A DNA stretch of 64,000 nucleotides. Origin: Shewanella gelidii. GTDB taxonomy: Bacteria > Pseudomonadota > Gammaproteobacteria > Enterobacterales > Shewanellaceae. Positions within the stretch are counted from its first letter, which is position 1, and every line of letters starts with the position of its first letter. A program made the translations under genes and the position numbers. The notes under the pieces are model-generated. The model saw only the letters and a list, made by a program, of their open reading frames with translations, was not told the origin of the DNA and did not search any database. This document shows positions 9,353-18,617 of this stretch, in pieces. The stretch covers positions 124,001-188,000 of the forward strand of contig NZ_BMPZ01000005.1 of NCBI RefSeq assembly GCF_014647855.1, read 5' to 3'.

Positions 9353-10932
9353 GTGGGGCCAGCGTTGAGCAAAGTGCACTACTGCAAAGGTTTCGAGCAG
9401 AGCGATCTAATCACCTCGTGGCAATTGAACCTTCGAAAGTAGAGACGCCTTTTGACAAAGCTGCAGTATTTGGTCAGGCAAAAGTGACTAAACATAAGGG
9501 GCAATCATTTGGCTTAGCTATATTTGCCGGTGCATTTATCGCACTCGCATTTATTTTTTACCTTACGGTAACAACAGGCTCAGAACCTGGCGCATGGGGT
9601 TTGGTTCGCTTTAGTGGTGGTATCGCATTCAGCATGGGGCTCATTTTAGTCGTGGTGTTGGGTGGAGAGTTATTCACAAGCACGGTACTTAGTGCCATTG
9701 CTTGGGCTCAGAAACGTGTGACGACCGGTCAATTGCTAGGCTGCTGGACAAGGGTATATTTCGGTAACCTGGCGGGTGCACTTTTGATCCTCACGTTAGT
9801 CATGGCATCCCAGCTTTATGGTTTAGACGGCAACGCTTGGGGTCTTAACGCCCTTCATGTTGCTCAACATAAAATTCACCATAGCTGGGGGCAGGCCTTT
9901 GCACTAGGAACCTTGTGTAACTTGCTGGTGTGTTTAGGCGTGTGGATGACGTTTAGCTGTAAGGATGCACTTGCCAAGGCTTTATTGCTTATCTTGCCTG
10001 TGGCCATGTTTGTCAGTAGTGGTTTTGAACATAGCATTGCCAATATGTTCATGGTGCCCCTAGGGATTGCTGTTCAAAATTTTGCCGGAGCGGAATTCTT
10101 TACTGCACTGAATATCGCACCTCAGAAGTTTGCGGATCTGACAATTTATAACTTCGTTTTACATAATCTCATCCCAGTCACATTAGGCAATATTCTCGGT
10201 GGCGCTGTATTTGTGGGGCTTGGTTACTTTTGGATTGACTCAACCAATAACCAAGCGCCCAGTGCACACCCCTCGCTGCACGTGAGTCCACAATCTATGC
10301 ATGCTGTAGAAAGCCACTTAATCACAGCTAAAACTCAATCTAATGCAAAAATTCAATATCAACCAAGTCAAGAGGACTTAGTCATGAAAAACAAAATTCA
10401 AAAACTTATCGTTAGCGAACTTATGGATACAAAACCACTTGCTTTCTCTATTGATACGAATATCTATCAAGCGCTGATAAAGCTCGCTGAAGCCAATTTA
10501 CGCAGCGCTCCTGTTGTTGATAAAGATAAGACTTTGCTTGGCTTTGTCTCCGAGCAGGATTTAATGCGCTCACTTTGGTCTGAAGAGTTTGCGTCTCAGC
10601 TTCCGATCACGATGAAAGAAATCATGCAAACTAAAATGTTGACGGTGACACCAACAGAGAAGGTCGTTCAATTATTAGAATTTATGGTGGTTGATAAAGA
10701 TAAGTTGTTCCCAGTAACGGGATCCGGTATGTATATCAGTGGGGGCTATCAAAGTTATGAAGAGAGATTGAAAGAAGCGGCTGCGAATGCGCCGAGCGCT
10801 TACCCTGTTGTGGAAAATGGTCGTTTATGTGGTGTTATCCGCCGAGATGCACTAATGCAAATGTTTGCCAAGCTTTATAGCCCTAAACATGATGGCATCA
10901 CCCATCCAGCGGATCACAAAGCTGTTGCTTAG
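9349..10932 (+). CDS. focA: Formate channel FocA with fused C-terminal CBS pair
   Basis: Formate/nitrite-transporter family channel of the inner membrane, moving formate made by PflB. From residue 40 to about 305 it follows E. coli FocA closely: ATKHP-like KVTKHKG, GELFTSTVLS, YFGNLAGALL, the pore-histidine block HVAQHKIHHSW, SGFEHSIANMFMVPLGI, and NLIPVTLGNILGGAVFVG. A polar linker follows, then a CBS pair from about residue 346 (SELMDTKPLAFS...APVVDKDKTLLGFVSEQDLM, ending AYPVVENGRLCGVIRRDALMQM). E. coli FocA stops before this, so here the channel carries a possible nucleotide-sensing module. An internal ATG at 10384 has AGAGG 8 bases upstream and could give a separate 182-residue CBS protein. 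The start at 9349 was chosen from the ATGA overlap with the leader peptide. Confidence 0.9.
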   Translation: MSGASVEQSALLQRFRAERSNHLVAIEPSKVETPFDKAAVFGQAKVTKHKGQSFGLAIFAGAFIALAFIFYLTVTTGSEPGAWGLVRFSGGIAFSMGLILVVVLGGELFTSTVLSAIAWAQKRVTTGQLLGCWTRVYFGNLAGALLILTLVMASQLYGLDGNAWGLNALHVAQHKIHHSWGQAFALGTLCNLLVCLGVWMTFSCKDALAKALLLILPVAMFVSSGFEHSIANMFMVPLGIAVQNFAGAEFFTALNIAPQKFADLTIYNFVLHNLIPVTLGNILGGAVFVGLGYFWIDSTNNQAPSAHPSLHVSPQSMHAVESHLITAKTQSNAKIQYQPSQEDLVMKNKIQKLIVSELMDTKPLAFSIDTNIYQALIKLAEANLRSAPVVDKDKTLLGFVSEQDLMRSLWSEEFASQLPITMKEIMQTKMLTVTPTEKVVQLLEFMVVDKDKLFPVTGSGMYISGGYQSYEERLKEAAANAPSAYPVVENGRLCGVIRRDALMQMFAKLYSPKHDGITHPADHKAVA

Positions 10933-10977
10933 GCTTGATTCACGTTAAGTAAAGGGGGCATCAGCCACCTACCATCA

Positions 10978-11005
10978 AAGGCTAGCATGTTGCTAGCCTT
11001 TTTTT
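10978..11005 (+). terminator. Intrinsic terminator of focA
   Basis: AAGGCTAGCA (10978-10987), loop TGT, TGCTAGCCTT (10991-11000), then a run of T. It is a strong 10-bp stem placed 45 bp after the focA stop and just beyond the 3' end of the opposing LysR gene. Confidence 0.9.
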
Positions 11006-11018
11006 ATTGGTAAAGTGC

Positions 11019-11933
11019 TTAAAACCGTTTGTTTTTAAAGCGCTCTTTAATCATGCGCCTGGCTTCAGATAATACGCAGTCTCTTAATGGGTTCTCGCCA
11101 GAATCATTGCGCCATACGAATGAGAGCGTTCGCTTCATATCGAGCTGTGGTGTCGGCAGGATCACCAAGGTGCCCGCAGCAACATCTTTCTCAACGTCTA
11201 AAAAGGGAAGGCTGCCGATATAGGGGCCGTGCTTTACCATTGATTTGAGTACAGGAACTTGCTCATACTCTTTCCAGACATTGATGTTTTCAATCAGGCC
11301 GTGGAGTGCGCCATCAAATATTCTTCGTGTACCAGCGCCTTGTTCACGTAAAACCCACTTCGCTTGCTCTAATTGTGCAAGATTGACTTCTTCGTAATTT
11401 GCATAAGGGTGGTGTGGTGCGGCCACAATAACCAGGTGGTCATCGACCCAGTTTTCTTGGTGGATACGGCTATCATCAGAGCGGCCTTCAATAATTCCTA
11501 GCTCATAATCATAGTTAAGTATGCCTTCGATCACATGGTCGGTGTTTTCAACCATCAATTCTATTCGGAGTTCTGGGAAGTCATTATCAATCTTACTGAT
11601 AAGATCGGGTAACAGATGTTCCGCTGCTGTTTGGCTGGAACATAGCTGAAAAACACCACTGATCAGCTGTTGATCATGTAATCCCAGTTCAATTTGTTGT
11701 GCGTCTTGCAGCAAGCGTCTTGCCCTTGGTCTCAGCCAGCTGCCCCAGTGGCTCAGGGTTAACCGGTTTCCTTGTCGAGTAAAAAGAGGTCGGCCAAGTA
11801 GGCTTTCTAGTTGTGACAAAGACATGCTAACTGCGGATTGAGTCATGGAGAGCTTTTTAGCTGCGGCACTAACACTTTCAAAACTGGCAACGGCATCAAA
11901 CACCGCTAATTGCTTCAATGAATACTTCAACAT
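11019..11933 (-). CDS. LysR family transcriptional regulator (YeiE-like)
   Basis: DNA-binding regulator with an N-terminal winged helix (KQLAVFDAVASFESVSAAAKKLSMTQ, then SAVSMSLSQLESLLGRPLFTR) and a C-terminal effector domain of PBP2 type (GVFQLCSSQTAAEHLLPDLI). It most resembles YeiE-type LysR proteins; the effector cannot be read from sequence. The frame runs up to 12041, but the ATG at 11933 has AAAGGAAG eight bases upstream and starts right before the conserved LKYSLKQLAVF, so 304 residues is preferred. It stands alone, convergent with focA. Confidence 0.85.
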   Translation of the reverse strand: MLKYSLKQLAVFDAVASFESVSAAAKKLSMTQSAVSMSLSQLESLLGRPLFTRQGNRLTLSHWGSWLRPRARRLLQDAQQIELGLHDQQLISGVFQLCSSQTAAEHLLPDLISKIDNDFPELRIELMVENTDHVIEGILNYDYELGIIEGRSDDSRIHQENWVDDHLVIVAAPHHPYANYEEVNLAQLEQAKWVLREQGAGTRRIFDGALHGLIENINVWKEYEQVPVLKSMVKHGPYIGSLPFLDVEKDVAAGTLVILPTPQLDMKRTLSFVWRNDSGENPLRDCVLSEARRMIKERFKNKRF

Positions 11934-12797
11934 AGATTCCACTTCCTTTTGAGCTCGGTGCCAACGAAAGGCTGCTAGCATATCAAATAAGTTGATATCT
12001 TTACTGAAATTAATTTTAGAGCTTCGCCTGCAGCGCAACAAGCTCGATGGATTTCCATTCCTCGAAAGTGTGCAGCTTCTTAGAAGTCAGGTGATAGTTT
12101 GCGAGCTAGGTAGCGTTTTGGCTATGCATAAAAACAGAATTATATTAACCACTTATAGGTAGTTAAGTCCTGAAATCAACCGGTTTTTAAAAAGGAGCGA
12201 GCAACTTGGCTGCTTTATTTAACAACTTTTGCCGATAGCGAAGCATATTTTAGCGTTATATATTTCTTAATACTCATATTGAAAACGCTAATCTGAATCG
12301 GATTATCAATAATTTTTAACCCTAGGCCGTACGATAAACTCTTGGTGAATCGTAAAAATGATGAGCAAAGATGACTCATTCGATTGTCACTTGTTGAAAT
12401 GAGATAGGCTTTAAACAGCCATAAATGCTGATTCTAAGGTTTGCTGACTGCGTGGTGACGGTGCGCTCAAATTTTGTGTAAGTTGTGTTGTCGAGCAAAA
12501 AACAGGGTTAGGGGAGAATTATTTCATCGCTAAAACGTTCCCAAAAAATGTGAATCATTTGCTTAATGGGCCACTGCAGTTTGAGCGGTAAAAGCTCGGC
12601 AATCAATATGGAGCGCTCAGCACTTTGGGCTAAACGTTACCGACTCAATGTTGCTGCAGCGCGAATTCGTGAACCCGTCGTAGCAGTTGGAGCGTGTTGC
12701 CCGCATCGGAATAACTTTGAACAAGCGCAGCTTGACGATTTACATCAATACATACTGCGTGATGCGGTCAGCCCGTACTATAAAAGCAACTCGGCTT
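11934..12797. other. 864-bp intergenic stretch upstream of the LysR gene
   Basis: I see no gene I can support. A plus-strand frame of 106 codons (12566-12886) overlaps the 3' end of the peptidase gene and lacks a ribosome site; its product has a GACCPHRNNF stretch I do not recognise. The LysR promoter must be in the right-hand part of this stretch. It may contain decayed sequence, since most other gaps here are much shorter. Confidence 0.4.
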
Positions 12798-14483
12798 TTA
12801 GTTACTGCTTGGCTGCGATGCATTCGCTGGGCGAAGATGGTGAAATTCAGTTTCTTTGTAGTAACCGGGTCTTAAATCACTGTTAGCCACAGCCGCAGCC
12901 GTTTGAAAGAACAATGTCATATCTTCAAGCGCACCACTTAAATCCCAATCGGCATGGTATTCATCGCAAGTGTTGTGATAACAGCCTTGCATTTTCTTTT
13001 GCATTGCTTGCTTATAAGTCGCAGTTTGTTCATTGATAGGCTGTTTGCCACCACGGGCATATATTGCTGGTACGCCAAGCTTTGCAAAGCTGAAGTGATC
13101 GCTGCGGAAAAAGCCACCTGCTTCGGGGCGTGATTCAGCCGTTGTATGTCTATTTTGGATTTTTGCTGCGCTTGCAATGATTTCTTCTAAGTCTGATTTA
13201 CCTTTACCTATGATGGTGAAATCTTTGGTTCGGCCATAGACATTAGATGCGTCAATATTGATAACAGCAATGGTGTCATCAATGGGGTATATAGGGTTGG
13301 CGGCATAATAACGAGAGCCTAGCAACCCTTGCTCTTCACCCGTAGTCGCGATAAATGTCAGGCTTCGCTTGAGCGGTTTCCCTGCTTTAGCTTGCGCAGT
13401 GAACTGACGCGCCATTGCTAGTATGGCAGCAGTACCAGTGGCATTATCTAATGCGCCGTTATAAATCTGATCGCCTGTTAAAGCAGGGTCTTTGCCAAGA
13501 TGATCCCAATGGGCTGTAAAAATTACATGCTCACTAGCAGCTTCAGATCCGGGTAGCGTTGCGACTACATTGTAGCTATTGGTATAACTAGCACTATTTT
13601 CAAAGTGAATATCAGCATTGTGTTGCAGCGCAATTTGAGTTGGTTGCAGAGATGCTTTATAGGCAATGCTCTCAAAATCTAATTGAGCTTTGCTAAAAAC
13701 ATTCTTTGCGGATTCAAGACTCATCCAACCTTCGACTTGTAAGTTCTGATGACTGGTGCCTGTCAGATCCTGTTGGGGGCCAGTCCAGCTATTGCGGACC
13801 ACAGACCATGGGTAAGCGGCGGGTTTGGTTTGATGTACAATGATTGCGCCGAGCGCTCCTTGCCGAGCAGCTTCTTCAAACTTGTAGTTCCAACGGCCAT
13901 AGTAGGTCATGGCTTTTCCGTTAAATCGCTTTGATTCCGGATGAGCAAAGCCTGGGTCGTTCACTAAGATCACCGCGATTTTTCCACGCATATCTATGCC
14001 GTGATAATCGTTCCAGTTATATTCAGGCGCATGAATGCCATAGCCAACAAATACTAACGGGGCCCCTTTAATGTTGATTTGCGGGATATCGTTGCGACTA
14101 CCTAAAACAACATCTTGTTTATGGACCATGGGAATCCCCGCCATAGTGACTTGTTGAACCTCACTTGCGGTATAGCTCACCATGGGCACCGCTTGTAAAA
14201 AGCTACCTTGATTGGCTCCAGTCAGTCCCATTTCTGAGAATGCAGCACTTAAATAATTAATGGTTTGTTTTTCGCCATAGGTTGTCGGCGCACGCCCTTC
14301 GAAAGCATCTGAAGCTAAGGTTTGGATATCCTGACGGTATTTGGCTTCATCAAAAGTGACCGGTGCAAATTGAGTTACGGAGGAAATGTCTTGATTTGTG
14401 CCCTGGAGTTGGGAAAGCGAGCAGGCGCTGAACAAAAAAACCATCAAAAAGGGGAAGGTACATCGTTTGAGTAATGAGTACAT
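12798..14483 (-). CDS. M28 family zinc aminopeptidase, lipoprotein
   Basis: Predicted co-catalytic di-zinc exopeptidase anchored to the envelope. A signal with lipobox LFSAC is at residues 15-21. A PA-type insert (about 130-280; FVGYGIHAPEYNWNDY, MTYYGRWNYKFEEAARQGA) lies in front of the catalytic core. The core has zinc-site blocks HWDHLGKDP (near 325), NGALDNATG, TTGEEQGLLGSRYY, NIDASNVYG and FRSDHFSFAKLGVPAIYARGG. It is a paralogue of the gene at 24574, which has a plain signal peptide instead. It lies 111 bp downstream of the sortase-system kinase on the same strand, so it may process envelope peptides, but a functional link is only an inference. Confidence 0.88.
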   Translation of the reverse strand: MYSLLKRCTFPFLMVFLFSACSLSQLQGTNQDISSVTQFAPVTFDEAKYRQDIQTLASDAFEGRAPTTYGEKQTINYLSAAFSEMGLTGANQGSFLQAVPMVSYTASEVQQVTMAGIPMVHKQDVVLGSRNDIPQINIKGAPLVFVGYGIHAPEYNWNDYHGIDMRGKIAVILVNDPGFAHPESKRFNGKAMTYYGRWNYKFEEAARQGALGAIIVHQTKPAAYPWSVVRNSWTGPQQDLTGTSHQNLQVEGWMSLESAKNVFSKAQLDFESIAYKASLQPTQIALQHNADIHFENSASYTNSYNVVATLPGSEAASEHVIFTAHWDHLGKDPALTGDQIYNGALDNATGTAAILAMARQFTAQAKAGKPLKRSLTFIATTGEEQGLLGSRYYAANPIYPIDDTIAVINIDASNVYGRTKDFTIIGKGKSDLEEIIASAAKIQNRHTTAESRPEAGGFFRSDHFSFAKLGVPAIYARGGKQPINEQTATYKQAMQKKMQGCYHNTCDEYHADWDLSGALEDMTLFFQTAAAVANSDLRPGYYKETEFHHLRPANASQPSSN

Positions 14484-14594
14484 AGTAGGGTTCTATTCTT
14501 TTAATTTTTAGATAGATAGCCGCGGTAGCGGAGCGTTTGCCAATATCATGGTCAAACGGCTTTCGAACCGCAAGTATCAGACTGTTTCCAAGTG

Positions 14595-16805
14595 TTACAT
14601 TGGTAGCTTTATCTCAATTTCTACACCCATATGTTGTTGCTGTGCGTTTTGGCGGTTGCATGCAAGAATTGTCCCTTGATGAAAATCAACAATAAGCCTT
14701 GCTATATAGAGTCCAAGCCCGAGGTGAGGTTTGTCTTGTGATTGTTGGCGGCGTACAGAAACCATCGACTCAAAAATTTGTTCCGCCATATTGTCTGGAA
14801 GCTCAGGGCCAATATTGTTCACGGTTAAGTTGGCATATTTGCCGTGAGATCCGTGGTTCAAGCTGAGATTGATCTCAATGGGTTTATCGTCTTCGCTAAA
14901 TTCAATGGCGTTGGCAATGAGTTTGTCCATCAGTTGGGCAATATATTCAGGGACGCCATGCATTATGAGTTTGTCGTCAGGCACGGCGATGTTAAAGGTA
15001 TGCTGAGGATATGTCATCTGATAGCCCTGAACACACCCTTGTATGACTTCAGTGAGAGGGAATTCGCTCGTTTCTGCTTGGGATAAACTCTCTTCAAGGC
15101 GCGTGGCTTCACTTAAATTATTGAGGATCATATTGAGTCGATTTACCCCTTCATGGGCTCGATCAACGTATTTCTGCGCGTCAGGGCCTAGGGACTGTAA
15201 GTTCAGATGCTCTAATGATGAACGCACGACGGCGACAGGGGTTCTGAACTCGTGGGATAAACGAGAGCCCATGTTTTCGAGATAGTGGGTATACTGGCCC
15301 AGCCGACTGACAATATTGGCAAAGCTTCTGGATAAATCACCAATTTCATCACGAGTTTTAGATGGAACGATCGCCTGGGTGACACGGCCTTGGCTATCAA
15401 TGGCATTTTCGGCCTCATCTCGCAAAGCTCGAATACGGCTTGAAATGTTTGAGGCGAAAATAAACAGAGCAAAAGTGCCCATGCTCATGATGGTGAGGAT
15501 GACATTAAACAGCTTTTCTAACGCTTTATTGCGTAAGGTGCGGATCCCATGAGTGGTTTCTTCGGCAATTACAACACCCATAACTTGGTCGTCTATCCAT
15601 ATTGGGCTGGCTGCGGCAAGTACCACCGCTTTACTGTCGGGAGTGAGGCGCCATGTTGACCCTTTCTTGCCCTTTAATGCACGTTGAATATGGCTGCCTT
15701 CCAGCTCGGTGGAGTCTTCTAGAGAATCAATGAAATCTTTAGGGGGTTTAGTTAAAATTTTATAGTACAGGGGTAATAAATAGTCTTGCTTGAATCCTTG
15801 CCATAGATTGTTGGGTTTCGCTTCGAGGTTATTTTGAACCCATGCAGTGCTGCTACTGCGAATATCCCCTGACTTGGCCAAGACTCGACCATGTTTATCA
15901 ACAACCCAAATACGAGAGCTGTTGTGGCTCATGCCTTTAATTATTTGTTCAATTTCTGGAGAGGGTACTAATACCGTGCCGAGTTGGTCCACACTCTCAA
16001 GTGACGATGTACCGATGATGGCATCCAGTTGACGCTGACTATATTTGGTGGGTTGTATTGTAGAGTTGCTTGGCAAATTGAGATCGTGAATTGCAAAGCC
16101 TAGCTTACTTCCCACCATGGTCAGCGGCATTCGAAACTCAATATTGTAACCATCTTGCGTTTTTTGCCACTGGCCTTGAATGCGTATTTCTGGCTCCACT
16201 GGCGTATTGAGAGAGGGGTCGAGAGGAAGTTCAAATGCATTGATCCACCCATCTTGTGTGGTGGCTACGATATAGCGCCGGAATTCGCCGTCAGGCGCTA
16301 GCGTGGCGATAGATAAGTGATCATTTTTTGCCACACTGAGGCTATTTTTACTTCGATATAACACCTGCGGATCGCTAACTTGAAAAAAGCCATATAAATA
16401 ACCGCCATATTTACCGACGACATGGTTAAATTTGACTGTTGATTGGGTTGACTCGTCCCTCTGGAAAATGGCGTGTGTAGTATCGTAGCTAAGTACACGA
16501 TGTTGATAATCGTCCCAATCATTCAGTTTTCCATCGAGCTGTATAGGGCCTTGCAGCGGGTAGGCATATAAATCTCGCCCTTTTTGCACTTGGCTTAAAA
16601 AACTGGCTTGGTTGTTAAATAACTTAGGGCGCTCATGTAATGCTGTGGCAAGTGCTTGTGTTGTACCCTCTAAAGTTTTCTCTTGGCCATACCTTAGGTA
16701 TTTCTCCATTTCCCACACATATTGGTACCCTAGCCAAGGTAAGCATAATAGGAAGAGAGACAGAATGATGACTTTGGTTCTTAGGCCTATGCGCACATTT
16801 AACAT
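14595..16805 (-). CDS. pdsS: Sortase-system sensor histidine kinase PdsS
   Basis: 736-residue inner-membrane kinase of the 'proteobacterial dedicated sortase system'. Membrane segment at 11-28. Then a large periplasmic part with a CBM9-like block (IQLDGKLNDWDDYQHR, near 85-250) that suggests binding of a carbohydrate or polymer. A second membrane segment lies near 430-455, followed by a HAMP linker, phosphoacceptor histidine 518 in RLSHEFRTPVAVV, and an HATPase domain (DKPHLGLGLYIARLIVDFHQG). It starts 11 bp after the pdsR stop, so pdsR-pdsS is one operon, divergent from pdsO. Confidence 0.92.
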   Translation of the reverse strand: MLNVRIGLRTKVIILSLFLLCLPWLGYQYVWEMEKYLRYGQEKTLEGTTQALATALHERPKLFNNQASFLSQVQKGRDLYAYPLQGPIQLDGKLNDWDDYQHRVLSYDTTHAIFQRDESTQSTVKFNHVVGKYGGYLYGFFQVSDPQVLYRSKNSLSVAKNDHLSIATLAPDGEFRRYIVATTQDGWINAFELPLDPSLNTPVEPEIRIQGQWQKTQDGYNIEFRMPLTMVGSKLGFAIHDLNLPSNSTIQPTKYSQRQLDAIIGTSSLESVDQLGTVLVPSPEIEQIIKGMSHNSSRIWVVDKHGRVLAKSGDIRSSSTAWVQNNLEAKPNNLWQGFKQDYLLPLYYKILTKPPKDFIDSLEDSTELEGSHIQRALKGKKGSTWRLTPDSKAVVLAAASPIWIDDQVMGVVIAEETTHGIRTLRNKALEKLFNVILTIMSMGTFALFIFASNISSRIRALRDEAENAIDSQGRVTQAIVPSKTRDEIGDLSRSFANIVSRLGQYTHYLENMGSRLSHEFRTPVAVVRSSLEHLNLQSLGPDAQKYVDRAHEGVNRLNMILNNLSEATRLEESLSQAETSEFPLTEVIQGCVQGYQMTYPQHTFNIAVPDDKLIMHGVPEYIAQLMDKLIANAIEFSEDDKPIEINLSLNHGSHGKYANLTVNNIGPELPDNMAEQIFESMVSVRRQQSQDKPHLGLGLYIARLIVDFHQGTILACNRQNAQQQHMGVEIEIKLPM

Positions 16806-16816
16806 TTTTGTCTTGG

Positions 16817-17509
16817 TTACCCCTGGCTATCCCAGCGATACCCCATACCATAGACCGTATCAATACAGTCAAATGCTTGATCTGCCGACAAAAACTTTTT
16901 GCGGATCCGCTTCACATGAGAAGTGATTGTGCTGTCATCAACATAGATCTTCGCGTCCTGCATCAAATCTTGGCGACTGCGAACATGGCCAGGACGTTTA
17001 GCTAAGGCATGCACCATCCAAAACTCAGTGACCGTGAGTTCAATAGCGTGTTCCTCCCATTTCACTTGCATTCGGTTCACATCAATAGTTAATGCACCAT
17101 GTTCAATAATATTGCTGGCGAGTGGTTGCTGGTTGGCGAGCTCTGAGCGACGAAAGAGTGCTGCGAGTCTAGCGATCAAATGCGGAAAGCTCACGTCTTT
17201 AGTGAGGTAGTCGTCTGCGCCTAAGCGAAGGCCACAGACCGTATCAAAGTCGCTGTCTCGTGCGCTTAGAAAAATAATGGGCAGTGAGGTCGACATCGCA
17301 CGCAGAGACTGGCACAAGGTGAATCCGCCATCAATTTCATCTTCGAGGCCAATATCAATAATCGCTAGATCTGGCAGCCGCACTTGAAATGCCTGCATGG
17401 CTAAAGGGCGATTTGCATAGGTCTGCACTGCATAACCTTGATGCTGTAGGACATCTTTGTAGTTTTCACGAATAGCCGCTTCATCTTCAACAATTGCAAT
17501 CCGTTTCAT
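16817..17509 (-). CDS. pdsR: Sortase-system response regulator PdsR (OmpR family)
   Basis: Receiver domain with the acidic pair VEDE at 8-10, phosphorylatable D52 in LAIIDIGLEDE, and the switch lysine in YLTKDVSF. The DNA-binding winged helix follows from about 130 (LTVTEFWMVHALAKRPGHVRSRQDLM...DDSTITSHVKRIRKKF). 230 residues. Partner of PdsS. A GGTTACC/GGTGACC repeat 23 bp upstream of its start may be its own target. Confidence 0.93.
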   Translation of the reverse strand: MKRIAIVEDEAAIRENYKDVLQHQGYAVQTYANRPLAMQAFQVRLPDLAIIDIGLEDEIDGGFTLCQSLRAMSTSLPIIFLSARDSDFDTVCGLRLGADDYLTKDVSFPHLIARLAALFRRSELANQQPLASNIIEHGALTIDVNRMQVKWEEHAIELTVTEFWMVHALAKRPGHVRSRQDLMQDAKIYVDDSTITSHVKRIRKKFLSADQAFDCIDTVYGMGYRWDSQG

Positions 17510-17830
17510 AGCCTCATTATTACCGAGTTGGGGTTACCTTAAGTGGTGACCTATTGATAAGGAATGCTGTGACTATACAGTAAAATATTAGAGAAAAAAC
17601 TACCGAATCGTGATTGCCATATTGTTGCCACATTTGATGATTGTAATGCCATTTTTGAGCCCGAACACCGACATTTCCATACGGTTTAATACACCTAAGC
17701 AAATCACAACACTGAATGATTATTTGAGATAGATAGACGTTGGTTTTGAAGCCTAGTGCATTTTGGAATCTTAGCTTCCGACTGCCTAGAACAATTAAAA
17801 ATGAATGAAATGATGAATAAGGGATACAAA
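17510..17830. promoter_or_regulatory. Divergent pdsRS / pdsO control region with GGTTACC-GGTGACC repeat
   Basis: The 321-bp gap carries the promoters for both arms of the sortase locus. GGTTACC (17532-17538) and GGTGACC (17545-17551) are 13 bp apart, close to the spacing of OmpR-family tandem half-sites. Because GGTnACC is nearly self-complementary, the pair also reads as an inverted repeat. Assignment to PdsR is an inference. Confidence 0.4.
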
Positions 17831-18589
17831 ATGAAAAAGCAAATTATCGCACTGTGTGTTATTGGCGCTATGACACTATCAACCCAGACTCTTGCAAGCG
17901 AAGCTTCAACGGCTGCATCGCAAAATATGCCGCAACACGATCAAACGGCTGAAGCAATTGGTTTTGGCTCCGGACTTGTGATTGGTGCTGTGGTTGGTGG
18001 ACCCGTTGGAGCATTTGTTGGTGCTATTGCAGGGGGAGTTATCGGTGAATCTAGCTCGAATGAGGACATTATTGATGCACAGCAGGCGCAAATTGAACAG
18101 CAATACCAGCAATTGACCGCTTTAGAAAATCAACAGCAGTCATTACAAAACCTATCTGAGCAATATGCCAATGCCCAGCGTGAACTGAAATCATTAAAGT
18201 CAATGAAGCAGGATAAGCTGACTGCATTAGCTCTCGGCCTCAATGTGCAATTTAAAACCGGTTCTGCTGAAATCGAACCGCACTTTAAGCAGCAGCTAGA
18301 TAAAGTGGCTTTGATGATGTCTTTGTCACCCGCACTCACCTTAGATTTAACAGGCTATGCAGACCGCCGCGGTGATTCTGATTTCAACCTAGTGCTTTCA
18401 AATCAACGAGTTGTAGAAGTAAAAAACTATCTTGTTAGCCAAGGGGTTTCTGAAAACAGACTGACCGATAAAGCCTATGGCGCTTCAGCGCCATTGATGG
18501 CAGAGCAAAGCTTTGAGAATGACTTCTTCGATCGTCGAGTGACTCTAAAAATGATGTCTCCGCAAAGTGAAGTTGCGGTTAATCGTTAA
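17831..18589 (+). CDS. pdsO: Sortase-associated OmpA-like protein PdsO
   Basis: 252-residue envelope protein. Signal peptide MKKQIIALCVIGAMTLSTQT with cleavage near LASEA. A glycine-rich hydrophobic stretch (GFGSGLVIGAVVGGPVGAFV, about 45-75) follows, then a coiled coil (about 85-135), and a C-terminal OmpA peptidoglycan-binding domain (FKTGSAEIEPHF...LTGYADRRGDSDFNLVLSNQR). The upstream ATG at 17756 would bury the signal. The ATG at 17831 has AGGGA before it. First gene of pdsO-target-sortase. The OmpA domain would tether the system to the cell wall. Confidence 0.92.
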   Translation: MKKQIIALCVIGAMTLSTQTLASEASTAASQNMPQHDQTAEAIGFGSGLVIGAVVGGPVGAFVGAIAGGVIGESSSNEDIIDAQQAQIEQQYQQLTALENQQQSLQNLSEQYANAQRELKSLKSMKQDKLTALALGLNVQFKTGSAEIEPHFKQQLDKVALMMSLSPALTLDLTGYADRRGDSDFNLVLSNQRVVEVKNYLVSQGVSENRLTDKAYGASAPLMAEQSFENDFFDRRVTLKMMSPQSEVAVNR

Positions 18590-18617
18590 TCTAGGACAAC
18601 GAAATCAAGGAGGTCAT

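Noticed and set aside
12566-12886. 106-codon plus-strand frame between the LysR and M28 genes
   Set aside because: No ribosome site, no recognised family, and its last 89 bases are antisense to the well-supported end of the peptidase gene.
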